Positions 52,772 through 62,022 of a DNA stretch of 64,000 nucleotides are shown piece by piece. The translations under genes were made by a program, and so were the position numbers. The stretch comes from Alkalihalobacterium elongatum. Lineage in GTDB: Bacteria > Bacillota > Bacilli > Bacillales > Bacillaceae_F. The notes beneath the pieces are model-generated. The model was not told the origin of the DNA. It saw only the letters and a program-made list of their open reading frames with translations, and did no database searches. The stretch is taken from assembly GCF_019024285.1 (NCBI RefSeq), contig NZ_WMKZ01000003.1:62001-126000 (forward strand), written 5' to 3'. Each line of letters starts with the position of its first letter. The first letter of the stretch is position 1.

Positions 52772-53548
52772 ATGGAACGAAAAGTTCGCTATGAATTAGA
52801 GGGTCCAGTAGCGATTATTACCATTAATCGTCCTGACGTACATAACTGCATCGATGGTGAAACAGCCAAAGGACTTGGTTTGGCCTGGAAAAAGTTTCAA
52901 GAGGATGACCTAGCAAAAGTCGCGATCTTAACAGGAGCAGGCGACACTTCATTTAGTTCTGGGGCTGATTTAAAAGCTCTTGATACACTCGGACCTGTTG
53001 AACAATTTGATGTAAATTTTGCATATAACGGCGACGGTTATTTAGGTTTTACGCGTTTGAATTCAGTATTAAAGCCAACCATTGCAGCGATTAATGGGTA
53101 TTGTTTTGCTGGAGGTCTGGAAATGGCTTGTTGGTGTGATATCCGAATTGCAAGTGATAAAGCTGAATTCGGTTGCCTTGAGAGAAGATGGAACGTACCT
53201 CTTGTAGATGGTGGAACACAACGCCTTCCACGAATACTTGGTTGGGGGAGAGGGATGGATTTAATTTTAACTGGGAGAAAAATTGATGCGAAGCATGCAT
53301 ATGATTGGGGGCTTGTGACAGAAGTTGTTCCTCACGATCAGCTCATGACAAGATGTAAAGAGCTTGCTAATCAAATGGCAAATTACCCTCAAGGATCTTT
53401 AATAAGTGATAAACAAGCAGCTATTAGAGGGTGGGATTTACCACTCGATGAAGCGCTAAGAGTAGAATGTCAACTTGGAATGCCTCATGTAAAAAGCGAT
53501 GAAACTGAAGATGGTTTAGAACGTTTTAAATCGAGGGTCCGAACATAA
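52772..53548 (+). CDS. Enoyl-CoA hydratase (crotonase)
   Basis: This 258-residue crotonase-fold enzyme keeps both catalytic glutamates of true hydratases (GGLEMACWCDIRIASDKAEF and then GCLE, 20 residues apart). It also has the oxyanion-hole alanine region FSSGADLKAL and the GGTQRLPR motif. It hydrates a trans-2-enoyl-CoA to the 3-hydroxyacyl-CoA in fatty-acid or branched-chain degradation. The ribosome site TAGGGAGGGG is strong. It is followed by an acyl-CoA ligase and preceded by a MerR gene with a matching promoter, suggesting induction by a substrate-derived acyl-CoA. Confidence 0.9.
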   Translation: MERKVRYELEGPVAIITINRPDVHNCIDGETAKGLGLAWKKFQEDDLAKVAILTGAGDTSFSSGADLKALDTLGPVEQFDVNFAYNGDGYLGFTRLNSVLKPTIAAINGYCFAGGLEMACWCDIRIASDKAEFGCLERRWNVPLVDGGTQRLPRILGWGRGMDLILTGRKIDAKHAYDWGLVTEVVPHDQLMTRCKELANQMANYPQGSLISDKQAAIRGWDLPLDEALRVECQLGMPHVKSDETEDGLERFKSRVRT

Positions 53549-53624
53549 AAATGCAAATATTTAGCATCTAGCAAAGTTAGCGAATCAAAGGTATCTTTTA
53601 CCATACTAAAAGGAGTGAAGGTAT

Positions 53625-55118
53625 ATGACATTGAATTTAGCCCTGCAAAATATCGCCAAGGAGCATGGAAACAAAATAGCTTATCACTTTGAAGGCCAAG
53701 AAGAAACATATGGAGTCCTAAATAAAAAGGTAAATAGTTTTGCATCGAGTCTGAAGGAGACAGGTATACAAAAAGGTGATCATATTGCACTTATCATGGG
53801 AAATGCTCCAGAGTTCATGTATGCTCTTTACGGCGCTTGGCATATTGGTGCCGTTGTTATTCCGATTAATCCAACATACACAAAAACGGAGCTGCAATAT
53901 CTGCTAGAAAACGGAAATGTTAAAGCTGTGATTTCCATTCCGCAATTACTGCCTGTCATTGAAGAATTAAAAAGTGAGTTAAAAGAACTTACATATATTC
54001 TTGATGTTACGAGTGAAGAGTTTAACCGATTTGTTCAAAGTGGTGACCAAAATTTTGCAGGTGTTCCAATAGATGAAAATGAAAACGCTGTCATCCTTTA
54101 TACGTCAGGGACAACTGGAAAACCAAAAGGCGCGATGTTAACCCATAAAAACTTATATACAAACGCCGTTGCTACTGGAAATGCCCTTCATATTACTGAA
54201 GATGATGTCATTATTAACGCGCTTCCTATGTTCCACATTTTTGCTATGACCGTTTGTTTAAATATGCCGATTGTCAAAGGTACCAAAGTAATCATTATGA
54301 GACAGTTTAGTCCGAAAGAATTTTTACGCCTTGTCAAAGAACATAAAGTAACATTCTTTGGTGGTGTTCCAACAATGTATAATTTTATTTATCACTTCCT
54401 ACAAGAAAATCCAGAAGGTTTCTCTTCAGTGACTCATTGTGCTTCAGGTGGTGCTTCGCTTCCACTAGCTATTCTCGATAAATTTAAAAATGAGTTCGGT
54501 GTTTTAATTCAGGAAGGCTTCGGTATTTCTGAAGGTGCTGGGGTCGTTACAGTAAACCCACGATACGGAGTAATTAAAGAAGGTTCTGTAGGTGTTCCTA
54601 TTGAGGATATACAGGTTAAGGTCGTCGATAATCAAGGAAATGAAGTGGAACGTGGGAAAGTCGGAGAACTGATTTGTAAAGGGCCTAATGTATTTAAAGG
54701 GTATTATCAAATGCCAGAAAAAACAGCTAGCGATCTAAGAGACGGATGGCTTTATACAGGTGATTTTGCCAAGATGGATGAGGACGGCTACGTATACATT
54801 GTTGATCGAAAAAAAGATTTAATCATTGTAGGGGGCTACAATGTATATCCGCGTGAAGTGGAGGAAGTTTTATTTAAACATGAACTAATTGTAGAGACAG
54901 GAGTTGTAGGTGCTCCTGATGAAGAGTACGGAGAAAAAGTAGTAGCCTACGTCGTTTTGAAAGATAATATTTCTGAAGCTGAGTTACTCGAATACTGCAG
55001 GCAACATTTAGCTGCATACAAGGTTCCGGCAGAAATTATTATTTGTGAAAATGAACTTCCGAAAACTTCTAGCGGGAAAATTCTAAGAAGAGCGCTCCGT
55101 GACCAAGTGACAACCTGA
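53625..55118 (+). CDS. Acyl-CoA synthetase (long-chain fatty acid--CoA ligase type)
   Basis: This 497-residue AMP-forming ligase activates a carboxylic acid to its CoA thioester with ATP. Signature motifs are present: the P-loop-like YTSGTTGKPKGAM, the adenylate motif YTGDFAKMDEDGYVYIVDRK, and the hinge/CoA motifs VGGYNVYPREVEE and PKTSSGKILRR. The lysine of the last motif is intact. It is 76 bases after the crotonase and co-transcribed. The substrate length cannot be told; fatty or branched-chain acids are likely from context. A GTGCC-type hairpin terminator follows. Confidence 0.92.
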   Translation: MTLNLALQNIAKEHGNKIAYHFEGQEETYGVLNKKVNSFASSLKETGIQKGDHIALIMGNAPEFMYALYGAWHIGAVVIPINPTYTKTELQYLLENGNVKAVISIPQLLPVIEELKSELKELTYILDVTSEEFNRFVQSGDQNFAGVPIDENENAVILYTSGTTGKPKGAMLTHKNLYTNAVATGNALHITEDDVIINALPMFHIFAMTVCLNMPIVKGTKVIIMRQFSPKEFLRLVKEHKVTFFGGVPTMYNFIYHFLQENPEGFSSVTHCASGGASLPLAILDKFKNEFGVLIQEGFGISEGAGVVTVNPRYGVIKEGSVGVPIEDIQVKVVDNQGNEVERGKVGELICKGPNVFKGYYQMPEKTASDLRDGWLYTGDFAKMDEDGYVYIVDRKKDLIIVGGYNVYPREVEEVLFKHELIVETGVVGAPDEEYGEKVVAYVVLKDNISEAELLEYCRQHLAAYKVPAEIIICENELPKTSSGKILRRALRDQVTT

Positions 55119-55156
55119 TAAATTGAATCGCACAATATATCTTTACGATGCGTTTT

Positions 55157-55194
55157 CGGTGCCGGGTACCATATAGGTGCATGGCACCGTTTTT
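55157..55194 (+). terminator. GTGCC-type hairpin terminator (distant family 1 member)
   Basis: CGGTGCC pairs with GGCACCG around a TACC/GGT inner dyad, followed by TTTTTAG. The outer GGTGCC motif resembles the hairpin repeats at 6.3-6.5 and 18.3 kb, but the arms differ, so it may only share the motif. Confidence 0.7.
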
Positions 55195-55292
55195 AGTTTA
55201 TCGTGATGTATTAATTAGTTAAACATTAATAATGTTATACAAATGAACTGCGTGCGCATACTAACAGCAATATGCAAATAGGAGTGAAACGT

Positions 55293-55589
55293 ATGTATAA
55301 CAATAATACAAACTTAAATTTCCCCTTTTTTCGCGTTGCTGATGCTGAAGCTCAAGTAAAAAACGCTCATGATATGTATGATATTTACGTAAACCGTCAC
55401 TTTGTTGGACAGAAGGTACTTTTAACACAAAATGAAAGTGTAGATGATGTCCTTGATTTCCTCGAACAACAGGGCGTACATAATGTTTCTGCGCACTTAG
55501 ACGGCGACCATTATGTAATCCAGTCAAAGACCCCAAAAGAAATTGAGCATATAACAAACGTTTTAAATACTTATTTAAATAATAATTAA
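55293..55589 (+). CDS. Small hypothetical protein, 98 residues
   Basis: I do not recognise it. It is soluble, begins MYNNNTNLNFPFFRVADAEA and has an alternating beta/alpha look (MYDIYVNRHFVGQKVLLTQN...) ending in an amphipathic helix. I prefer the ATG at 55293, with AAATAGGAGTGAAAC upstream, over an in-frame ATG 21 bases earlier. It is a single gene after the ligase operon terminator. Confidence 0.65.
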   Translation: MYNNNTNLNFPFFRVADAEAQVKNAHDMYDIYVNRHFVGQKVLLTQNESVDDVLDFLEQQGVHNVSAHLDGDHYVIQSKTPKEIEHITNVLNTYLNNN

Positions 55590-55612
55590 CAGTATTTACG
55601 TAAGTAGATTTG

Positions 55613-55639
55613 AGCATAGTTTAAAAGCTATGCTTTTTC
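55613..55639 (+). terminator. Intrinsic terminator after the small gene
   Basis: AGCATAG pairs with CTATGCT around TTTAAAAG, followed by TTTTTC. Confidence 0.75.
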
Positions 55640-55700
55640 ATTTGTCCATCTGCTTTATTTATATTCAAAAGCTTCAAGTTAATAGCGTAAAGAACCAAGC

Positions 55701-55773
55701 TTACGTTTGGTTAACGGTCCAATAGCAAAAAGTAACATTCTTTAAGAAAAGAGCTTATCAATTTTATGTTAAG
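55701..55773. repeat. Dispersed repeat family 2, right-end copy
   Basis: TTACGTTTGGTTAACGGTCC, then AATAGCAAAAAGTAACATTC, then TTTAAGAAAAGAGC is the best-preserved right end in the window. The matching left end has decayed. Confidence 0.6.
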
Positions 55774-55985
55774 CTTTGTTAAAGGGTATCATAACAGCAC
55801 TTTATGGTAAAGATGCATCCCGTGCAAAAAATAATTGGTTTCCTGTATAATATATTGAAGCATCATTAAAAAAGATACTTCCAATATTAAAGCGAGAAAG
55901 TACTTAATAAATAATGGCAGAGACCTTAATTAATATTTTAATAATTAATAGACAAAGAGAACATCTAGGAGACAGGAGAAACAAA

Positions 55986-56744
55986 ATGAAACTTATATCT
56001 TGGAACGTAAATGGAATTAGAGCATGTGTAACAAAGGGATTTTTAGATTACTTTAATGAAATGGATGCAGATATTTTCTGCCTTCAAGAAACGAAATGTC
56101 AAGCAGGGCAAATTAACCTCGAATTAGAAGGTTACGAACAATATTGGAATTATGCAGAAAAGAAAGGGTATTCGGGTACAGCTGTGTTTACTAAGAAAAA
56201 ACCTCTATCCGTTTCATATGGTGTAGGACAGAAAAATGAAGAGCAAGAAGGACGGATTATCACACTTGAATTTGAGTCGTTCTATTTAGTAAATGTATAT
56301 ACACCAAACTCAAAGCGAGATTTGACGAGGCTGTCATACCGGCTTGAATGGGAAGATGAACTTCGAGATTACTTGAAACAGTTGGACTCAGAAAAGCCAG
56401 TCGTTTATTGTGGAGATTTGAATGTAGCTCACCAAGAAATCGACTTAAAAAACCCTAAACCAAACTATGGTAATTCTGGGTTCACTGAAGAGGAACGAGG
56501 AAAGATGACGACATTACTGTCAAATGGGTTTATCGATACATTTAGATACCTCTATCCAGATAGAGTAGAAACGTATACTTGGTGGTCTTATATGAATAAA
56601 GTACGCGAACGAAACATTGGCTGGAGAATAGACTATTTTATTGTTTCAGATCAACTAAAGGATAAAATAATGGACTCAGAAATTCATTGCGATATACTAG
56701 GTAGTGATCATTGCCCAGTTGTACTAAAGTTAGACGTAAACTGA
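55986..56744 (+). CDS. exoA: Exodeoxyribonuclease III / AP endonuclease
   Basis: This 252-residue enzyme of the ExoIII (Xth) family cuts abasic sites and trims 3' ends in base excision repair. Catalytic motifs are intact: WNVNGIRA, QETKCQ with the metal glutamate, GDLNVAHQEIDL, TWWSY and the final GSDHCPV. I start at the ATG at 55986, with GGAGACAGGAGAAACAAA upstream, rather than an earlier in-frame ATG. The closest named relative is B. subtilis ExoA. It is a single gene with a hairpin terminator. Confidence 0.93.
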   Translation: MKLISWNVNGIRACVTKGFLDYFNEMDADIFCLQETKCQAGQINLELEGYEQYWNYAEKKGYSGTAVFTKKKPLSVSYGVGQKNEEQEGRIITLEFESFYLVNVYTPNSKRDLTRLSYRLEWEDELRDYLKQLDSEKPVVYCGDLNVAHQEIDLKNPKPNYGNSGFTEEERGKMTTLLSNGFIDTFRYLYPDRVETYTWWSYMNKVRERNIGWRIDYFIVSDQLKDKIMDSEIHCDILGSDHCPVVLKLDVN

Positions 56745-56776
56745 TAAAAATAGATAATATTATTCATATGATAATA

Positions 56777-56809
56777 AAACATGTTAATTTCTTTAACATG
56801 TTTTATTAT
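56777..56809 (+). terminator. Intrinsic terminator after exoA
   Basis: AAAACATGTTAA pairs with TTAACATGTTTT around TTTCT, followed by ATTATTTTA. Confidence 0.75.
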
Positions 56810-57065
56810 TTTAGGCCTATTTTGACATCATAATGAAGGTATTTTTAGCTCATTGTTGAATTGAAAGAAGAGAAAACAATATATGCACCTTATTAAACTG
56901 AAGTATTTAGATAATGGAATTTTTTTCACTCCGCAAAAAGTTAATAGTAAGTACTATTTATACGGGCAGTTATCTCCAGGATGGACGTTCTATCAATTAT
57001 CGTCTAAAAATGGAGTTATACTGCCCGTTAGTATGAAATTAGTTTTATAAGGAAAGGAAATGACT

Positions 57066-58472
57066 ATGGATAAGGTAGACGGTAAGGACAGATGGTTAAA
57101 TGATTTTATAGACAATTTACATGACCCTTTTTTTATTTTAGATGAGCATGGAATTTGTAAATATTTGAATAAAGCAACAGAAAAATTGTTCTTAAAACCT
57201 AGGCAATCCATATTGAAAAAAGTTATTTGGCACGAACCTAAAATGATGACATACACATCTTTATACATAAAATTTCAAGAAGTAATCAGTACAGGAGAAA
57301 ATACTCAATTTGAACTATTTTTTGAGCGCACATTAACTTGGTACAACGTCGAGATCTACTCTTCAGCAAATCAATACGCTGTTCACTTTCATAACATAAC
57401 ATCTAGCAAAAAAAAGATAGAACGAACGATGCAGTGTTGTAATTCCCTATTTGATTATCATCCTGATGCTGTTCATTGTTTAGACCTAAAAGGAAATTTT
57501 TTAGCTGTAAATAAAAGCTTTGAAGAGATATTTGGTTATACAGAAGATGAAGCATTAAATAGGAATTTTAGATTAGTTGTTCATGAAGACGACCTCGAAC
57601 GAACACTCTATCATTTCGAAAATGTAAAAAATCAAATTCCTCAAAATTTTGATATTACATGCATTACGAAGCAGGGTGAGAAAAAAAGTATACATATTAC
57701 AATTACCCCCGTAATCATAAATAAAAATGTTGTTGCAGTATTTGGGATTGCCCAAGATATTAGTGATCAAATTAGAGCACAACAAACTCATATTAAATCA
57801 GAAAAACTATCATTTATCGGAGAGCTTGCAGCAGGTATTGCTCATGAAATTAACAATCCTTTAACAACGATAAAAGGATTTCTTCAATTATGGAAAGAAG
57901 GCTCCATCTACTATCCAGATCATTATTCAATCTTTGAAAGTGAGTTAGATCGAATCGCTCTCTTATCTAATGAATTGTTAACATTAGGGAAGCCCTTATC
58001 CCAACAAATGAAAATAATTGATATTGCGGTAGTTCTACAAGAAGTGACAAGGCTATTTCAAAAAGAAGCTGAATTAAAAAATATTGATATTTCCTGTAAT
58101 ACTAAAGAAAATACCTATAATTTGTTTTGTAATGAAGTTCAAATCAAACAGTTATTCTTTAATATTATTGAAAACGGTATTGATGCAATGGATAGAGGCG
58201 GGAAGCTGGTTATTGAGGCAACACTTTCTAACAATGAAGTTGTTATAAGTATTAGTGATGAAGGGAAAGGAATTCCTCCTGAGATCCTCAATAGAATAGG
58301 TGAACCCTTTTATACAACAAAAGAAAAAGGAACTGGCTTAGGATTAATGGTTTGTTATGGTATTGTAAATCAATATAATGGGGAGATTAACGTAACTTCT
58401 AGAATAAACAGCGGGACAACTTTCTCAATAAAGTTGCCACTCGCTAATACTAGTGGCGGTGTCAACGATTAA
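57066..58472 (+). CDS. PAS sensor histidine kinase, sporulation-kinase type
   Basis: This 468-residue soluble histidine kinase has two PAS domains (about 12-110 and 125-245), then HisKA with the phospho-histidine in AAGIAHEINNPLTTIKGF (about 258) and an ATPase domain with NIIENGIDAM, DEGKGIP and GTGLGLMVCY. There is no response regulator nearby. The kinase core is closely similar to the one at 18.6 kb (for example GLGLMVCF versus GLGLMVCY), so the two probably serve the same phosphorelay. I prefer the second ATG (57066) because GGAAAGG is then properly spaced; an ATG two codons earlier is possible. Confidence 0.87.
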   Translation: MDKVDGKDRWLNDFIDNLHDPFFILDEHGICKYLNKATEKLFLKPRQSILKKVIWHEPKMMTYTSLYIKFQEVISTGENTQFELFFERTLTWYNVEIYSSANQYAVHFHNITSSKKKIERTMQCCNSLFDYHPDAVHCLDLKGNFLAVNKSFEEIFGYTEDEALNRNFRLVVHEDDLERTLYHFENVKNQIPQNFDITCITKQGEKKSIHITITPVIINKNVVAVFGIAQDISDQIRAQQTHIKSEKLSFIGELAAGIAHEINNPLTTIKGFLQLWKEGSIYYPDHYSIFESELDRIALLSNELLTLGKPLSQQMKIIDIAVVLQEVTRLFQKEAELKNIDISCNTKENTYNLFCNEVQIKQLFFNIIENGIDAMDRGGKLVIEATLSNNEVVISISDEGKGIPPEILNRIGEPFYTTKEKGTGLGLMVCYGIVNQYNGEINVTSRINSGTTFSIKLPLANTSGGVND

Positions 58473-58474
58473 TT

Positions 58475-58517
58475 AAAAGCACACTCTTTGTAGAAAGCTA
58501 CTAAAAGTGTGCTTTTT
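58475..58517 (+). terminator. Intrinsic terminator after the PAS kinase
   Basis: AAAAGCACACT pairs with AGTGTGCTTTT exactly, followed by TTAAT. The arms are separated by about 20 bases. Confidence 0.82.
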
Positions 58518-58839
58518 AATATGGAGTGACTTAGGATCTTAAATCCAAAATAAGGTAATAATTCGAGCGCATTTTTAAGCTAGTAGAAAGGTCTGAAATA
58601 ATTGTTATAGTACAGTTAAATTTCTGTGTAGCTGTACCCTATAAATTATTGGAGAACACCTCTTGAAGTATATGTGAAATTAAATTAACCTTCATCAATA
58701 TAGTTACAGGTTACAACCCGAATATTTCAACTAAATTTTCGATGGGGGATGTGGAAAAGCCTCACTGAAAAGTTTCACTTTATAGGTCAAGCCTCTTTTC
58801 CTATTTTTAAGAAAAAATAAAAAAATTCAAAAAATACTG

Positions 58840-58867
58840 TTGACATTCCTTTTTCCTGTTATATAAT
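58840..58867 (+). promoter_or_regulatory. SigmaA promoter of the BH0509-like gene
   Basis: Consensus -35 TTGACA (58840-58845) and consensus -10 TATAAT (58862-58867) with a 16-base spacer. The gene starts about 45 bases downstream. This is an unusually good match, so strong constitutive expression is expected. Confidence 0.82.
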
Positions 58868-58912
58868 AATAAACAAATAACATATTGTTATAATACAGAG
58901 AGGGGAATTAGA

Positions 58913-59053
58913 ATGAGTAGAAAAGAACGCGAAAACATGATCCGTTATATCGAAATGGTAAGAGGGCTTGAGAAACAAGAGTTTGTGCATATGACCGATC
59001 AAGACATTGAGCACATTTATGAAACGACTTATTTGCGTCACGAAAACGAGTAA
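58913..59053 (+). CDS. Small BH0509-family protein
   Basis: This 46-residue, hydrophilic, helical protein (MSRKERENMIRYIEMVRGLE, then KQEFVHMTDQDIEHIYETTY) matches my memory of the BH0509 family named after Halalkalibacterium halodurans. The function is unknown. A near-perfect sigmaA promoter and AGAGGGGAATTAGA upstream, plus a terminator downstream, make it a real gene. The small size and helix content suggest a regulatory or partner protein. Confidence 0.78.
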   Translation: MSRKERENMIRYIEMVRGLEKQEFVHMTDQDIEHIYETTYLRHENE

Positions 59054-59156
59054 TGAGAACTTCAAAATTGCTATTTTAAATCAATTAAACAGATACTCTA
59101 TATTTTTACTCATTCTTGTGACCTTAAATAAATCGTGGACTTGTTCAAATCAAAGG

Positions 59157-59200
59157 AAAAAGCGAGGTTGTCTATTCTAATATAGAACCCTCGCTTTTTT
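59157..59200. terminator. Bidirectional intrinsic terminator
   Basis: AAAAAGCGAGG pairs with CCTCGCTTTTTT, with an inner TCTAT/ATAGA dyad. It serves both the BH0509-like gene and the convergent glycosyltransferase. Confidence 0.85.
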
Positions 59201-59204
59201 AATG

Positions 59205-60359
59205 TTATTTTTTATTTTGTTTTCGTAGTTGAGCCAATGGGTAATGCGTACCTCTCCAGACAATCCCACCACGTACGACGGTTAGAAAAGTTGCTCTGAT
59301 AATGCAGTACATAAACAAGATCGTTGTTATCGGGAAGACCAAGAAGTATTTTAGTGCATTTTTGGCCATAACATTAGCTGTTTGCTGGTATAAAAGGAAC
59401 AAGAGTAAAATCGTAATTAGATTAGCTGTTCTAGTAATCCCATCGGTAAAGAATACGGCTAAAAAAGGGAATAGCTGTGAAATAAATACGCCCCCAATTG
59501 CTATAAGTACCATCGTGTAACGATAGTAAAGTCCAGCAAATGCATTTTTCTCTAGACCAATAATAGCGTCTTTTAATGTAGCGTACCATTCTACTTCTAA
59601 ATGTTCTAATGCGGATACAAATCGTTGTTTCCTACCGGCTTTCTTTATTTGGATACCAAGCATTAAGTCATCGTCGGGACGTTCTCTGATCGTGGCATGT
59701 GTACCAATCTCCTCATATGCATCTCTTTTTAAGAGGTTAAAGGCTCCGATTCCGATTGCAACTTTACTTTTTTCATCATTTGCTTTCCATGGCCGTTTAA
59801 AATACGAAAATCCAAATAGAAAAAATGTAACAAAGGCTTTTGCCCAGAAACGTTTTACATTCATATTTGGAGCCAGTGTTAAGTGGTCTACTTTGTTACT
59901 AATCATATAAGAGAGTGCTTTTTCAACTGTATCAGCTTTATAATAAACATCTGCATCAGTAAAGAGAAGATAATTCCCCTTTGACATTAAATAACCCTTA
60001 TACAGTGCATGATTTTTTCCAAGCCACCCTTCATCTAATTGCTCAATGTCTATAGCCTGAACCCTGGCGTCCTTAGTACTTAGGTTTTTAATTATTTCGC
60101 CCGTATAATCTGTAGAACGGTCATTCACAACAATCCACTCAATATTTTTATACGTCTGTTGTAATTGTGAAAGTAAGCTTCCTTCAATATCTTTTTCTTC
60201 ATTCCGAGCAGCAACAATGATTGACACTAGAGGGGGATTGTGTTTAATCAGGTGATTAGTCTTTACTGTTTCAAGCTTTTCAAGCTTCCTCATACCTACT
60301 GTCGCATCAACTAAAACAGCAAACCAAAAAAGACAAGTAATGATTGCCAAAATAAGCAT
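59205..60359 (-). CDS. Membrane-bound family 2 glycosyltransferase
   Basis: This 384-residue glycosyltransferase has an N-terminal signal-like helix and a GT-A catalytic domain (about 40-270) with VSIIVAARNEE, a DxD-type FTDADVYY and the acceptor-site RPDDDLMLG. Three membrane segments follow (about 275-365). It should add a sugar to a lipid or membrane acceptor. The layout is like the staphyloxanthin-pathway CrtQ group, among others; no other carotenoid genes are nearby, so I do not assign that pathway. It is a single minus-strand gene. Confidence 0.82.
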   Translation of the reverse strand: MLILAIITCLFWFAVLVDATVGMRKLEKLETVKTNHLIKHNPPLVSIIVAARNEEKDIEGSLLSQLQQTYKNIEWIVVNDRSTDYTGEIIKNLSTKDARVQAIDIEQLDEGWLGKNHALYKGYLMSKGNYLLFTDADVYYKADTVEKALSYMISNKVDHLTLAPNMNVKRFWAKAFVTFFLFGFSYFKRPWKANDEKSKVAIGIGAFNLLKRDAYEEIGTHATIRERPDDDLMLGIQIKKAGRKQRFVSALEHLEVEWYATLKDAIIGLEKNAFAGLYYRYTMVLIAIGGVFISQLFPFLAVFFTDGITRTANLITILLLFLLYQQTANVMAKNALKYFLVFPITTILFMYCIIRATFLTVVRGGIVWRGTHYPLAQLRKQNKK

Positions 60360-60485
60360 TAGGTTTCACCACATTTGATTGTTATTAACTTTATTTAGTA
60401 TACGTCATGAAGTAGTTATTGATATTTTACATAGAAAAGAGGAGTGAGTATACATATATGAATTAAACAAAATTAAAGTCAAATG

Positions 60486-60516
60486 TCAAAAGCAACAATC
60501 TTTGAAAAAGAGGCTA
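60486..60516. repeat. Dispersed repeat family 2, right-end fragment
   Basis: TCAAAAGCAACAATCTTTGA, then AAAAGAGGCTA, matches the family right end. It is short and lies just before the CobW gene terminator. Confidence 0.4.
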
Positions 60517-60523
60517 ATCAAAA

Positions 60524-60553
60524 CAAGGGGATAATGTAGCTGTTATCCCCTTG
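60524..60553 (-). terminator. Intrinsic terminator of the CobW gene
   Basis: CAAGGGGATAA pairs with TTATCCCCTTG around TGTAGCTG. On the minus strand a TTTTG run follows. Confidence 0.82.
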
Positions 60554-60593
60554 TATATCCTATTATCATTTAATGTGTTACTTTTTCATTTTA

Positions 60594-61772
60594 TTATGCT
60601 TCTACAAAGCGTGGAATCGGATCGTTAAATGTTGTCCAATCCACGTTCATTTCTTCATCCGTTAACAAGCATTCTTCAAGAGAAGCCTCGACCTCAGCAT
60701 GGTCCATATCAATTCCAATTAGAACAAGCTCTGTAATACGATCGCCGAATACTGGATCCCACTTTTCGAGTAATTCTGGTTCTTCCTGGAGTGTTTTTTG
60801 TTTTTCTGCTTCAGTGTAAGCAGCTACCCATTCGCCAGCCCCTTGTATCGTTACCGCAGAACCTGCTTGAGAGAGAAGACCTGCCATTTCATTTCTTGAA
60901 GCAAGCCAGAAGAAGCCTTTTGCGCGAACTACATCAACAGGCCAATTTTCAAGCCAATTCATTAAACGTTCTGGATGGAAAGGTTTACGGCGTCTGTAAA
61001 CAAACGAAGTAACTCCATATTCTTCGGTTTCAGGTGTATGCTCTTCATTTAATTCTTTGATCCAGCCAGGTGATTGACTCGATTTTTCAAAATCAAACAT
61101 ATTCGTATTTAAAATTTCAGCTAGTGGAACGTTTGAATGTGAAGTTGGGATGATCTTCGCATCGGCATTCATTTTACGTAAGAAGTCCATTAACTCTTTC
61201 GTATCGCTTTCTTCTAACATTTCTGTTTTATTTAAAATAATTACATTCGCAAATTCCATTTGGTCAATTAATAGATCAGCAATATCACGAGTATCTGTTT
61301 CATCTGTACCTTGTTTACGGTCTAATAATGTTTCACCTGAAGCGTAATCTTCCCAGAAACGATTCGCATCAACTACAGTTACCATCGTATCTAAACGACA
61401 CTTTGACGTTAGGTCAATATCCATTTCTTCATCTAAGTAGGTAAACGTTTGTGCAACAGGGATAGGCTCACTAATTCCTGAAGACTCAATTACGATGTAG
61501 TCAATTCCGCCAGCATCGACTAATTGTTCAACTTCTTTCATTAAATCTTCACGAAGCGTACAGCATATACAGCCATTTTGCATTTCAACTAGCTTTTCTT
61601 CTGTTCGAACAAAGCCACCATCCTTGACTAACCTTGCATCGACATTCACTTCACTCATGTCATTCACGATGACAGCGACCTTTAAGCCTTCACGGTTTTG
61701 TAATATATGGTTTAATAATGTTGTTTTTCCTGCTCCTAAATATCCACTTAAAACGGTTACTGGCACTCTCAT
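60594..61772 (-). CDS. zagA: Zinc-responsive COG0523/CobW GTPase (ZagA/YciC-like)
   Basis: This 392-residue GTPase metallochaperone should supply zinc to client enzymes under zinc limitation. The P-loop [11 protein letters not shown] is at residues 8-18, followed by the family metal motif CICC ([11 protein letters not shown]). The guanine-recognition NKTE is in ILNKTEML, and the C-terminal COG0523 domain is present ([26 protein letters not shown]). The length is close to B. subtilis ZagA. Two Zur boxes lie in its promoter region, the same arrangement as B. subtilis yciC. That promoter evidence makes the zinc role much more likely than cobalamin or nitrile hydratase roles of other CobW proteins. 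Confidence 0.88.
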   Translation of the reverse strand: MRVPVTVLSGYLGAGKTTLLNHILQNREGLKVAVIVNDMSEVNVDARLVKDGGFVRTEEKLVEMQNGCICCTLREDLMKEVEQLVDAGGIDYIVIESSGISEPIPVAQTFTYLDEEMDIDLTSKCRLDTMVTVVDANRFWEDYASGETLLDRKQGTDETDTRDIADLLIDQMEFANVIILNKTEMLEESDTKELMDFLRKMNADAKIIPTSHSNVPLAEILNTNMFDFEKSSQSPGWIKELNEEHTPETEEYGVTSFVYRRRKPFHPERLMNWLENWPVDVVRAKGFFWLASRNEMAGLLSQAGSAVTIQGAGEWVAAYTEAEKQKTLQEEPELLEKWDPVFGDRITELVLIGIDMDHAEVEASLEECLLTDEEMNVDWTTFNDPIPRFVEA

Positions 61773-61829
61773 TTCCTAATTTCCTCCTATAAGCTCAACC
61801 ACGGTGTAGGGAAGTAGCTTTCCTCTATA

Positions 61830-61850
61830 TAAACGTAATAATTACGGTTT
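61830..61850. promoter_or_regulatory. Zur box 1 upstream of zagA
   Basis: CGTAATAATTACG forms the palindromic core with AT-rich flanks. It matches the zinc-uptake repressor box (CGTAATnATTACG core) with three flank differences. It lies about 60 bases upstream of the minus-strand start codon. Confidence 0.8.
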
Positions 61851-61878
61851 ATAGTCTATCGTAACATATGTCAATTGT

Positions 61879-61899
61879 AAATAGTATTTATTACGATTT
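61879..61899. promoter_or_regulatory. Zur box 2 upstream of zagA
   Basis: The left half AAATAGTAT and the right half ATTACGATTT differ from the Zur consensus at only two positions. Two boxes are also found at B. subtilis yciC, where repression is graded. Confidence 0.7.
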
Positions 61900-62022
61900 A
61901 TTATTTTAGTCGAACAATTCACAGGTAATTTTAGATTTTATTAGAAAAATATATCTTTGAAATAAAGGACTATGATAGCAGATATCGAAAACATATAGAC
62001 CATAACGTTAAGGGGAGCGATC

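Noticed and set aside
56883-57008. A 41-codon plus-strand ORF beginning MHLIKLKYLDNG before the PAS kinase
   Set aside because: It has no ribosome site, no recognisable family and no sign of selection that I can see. It may be chance.
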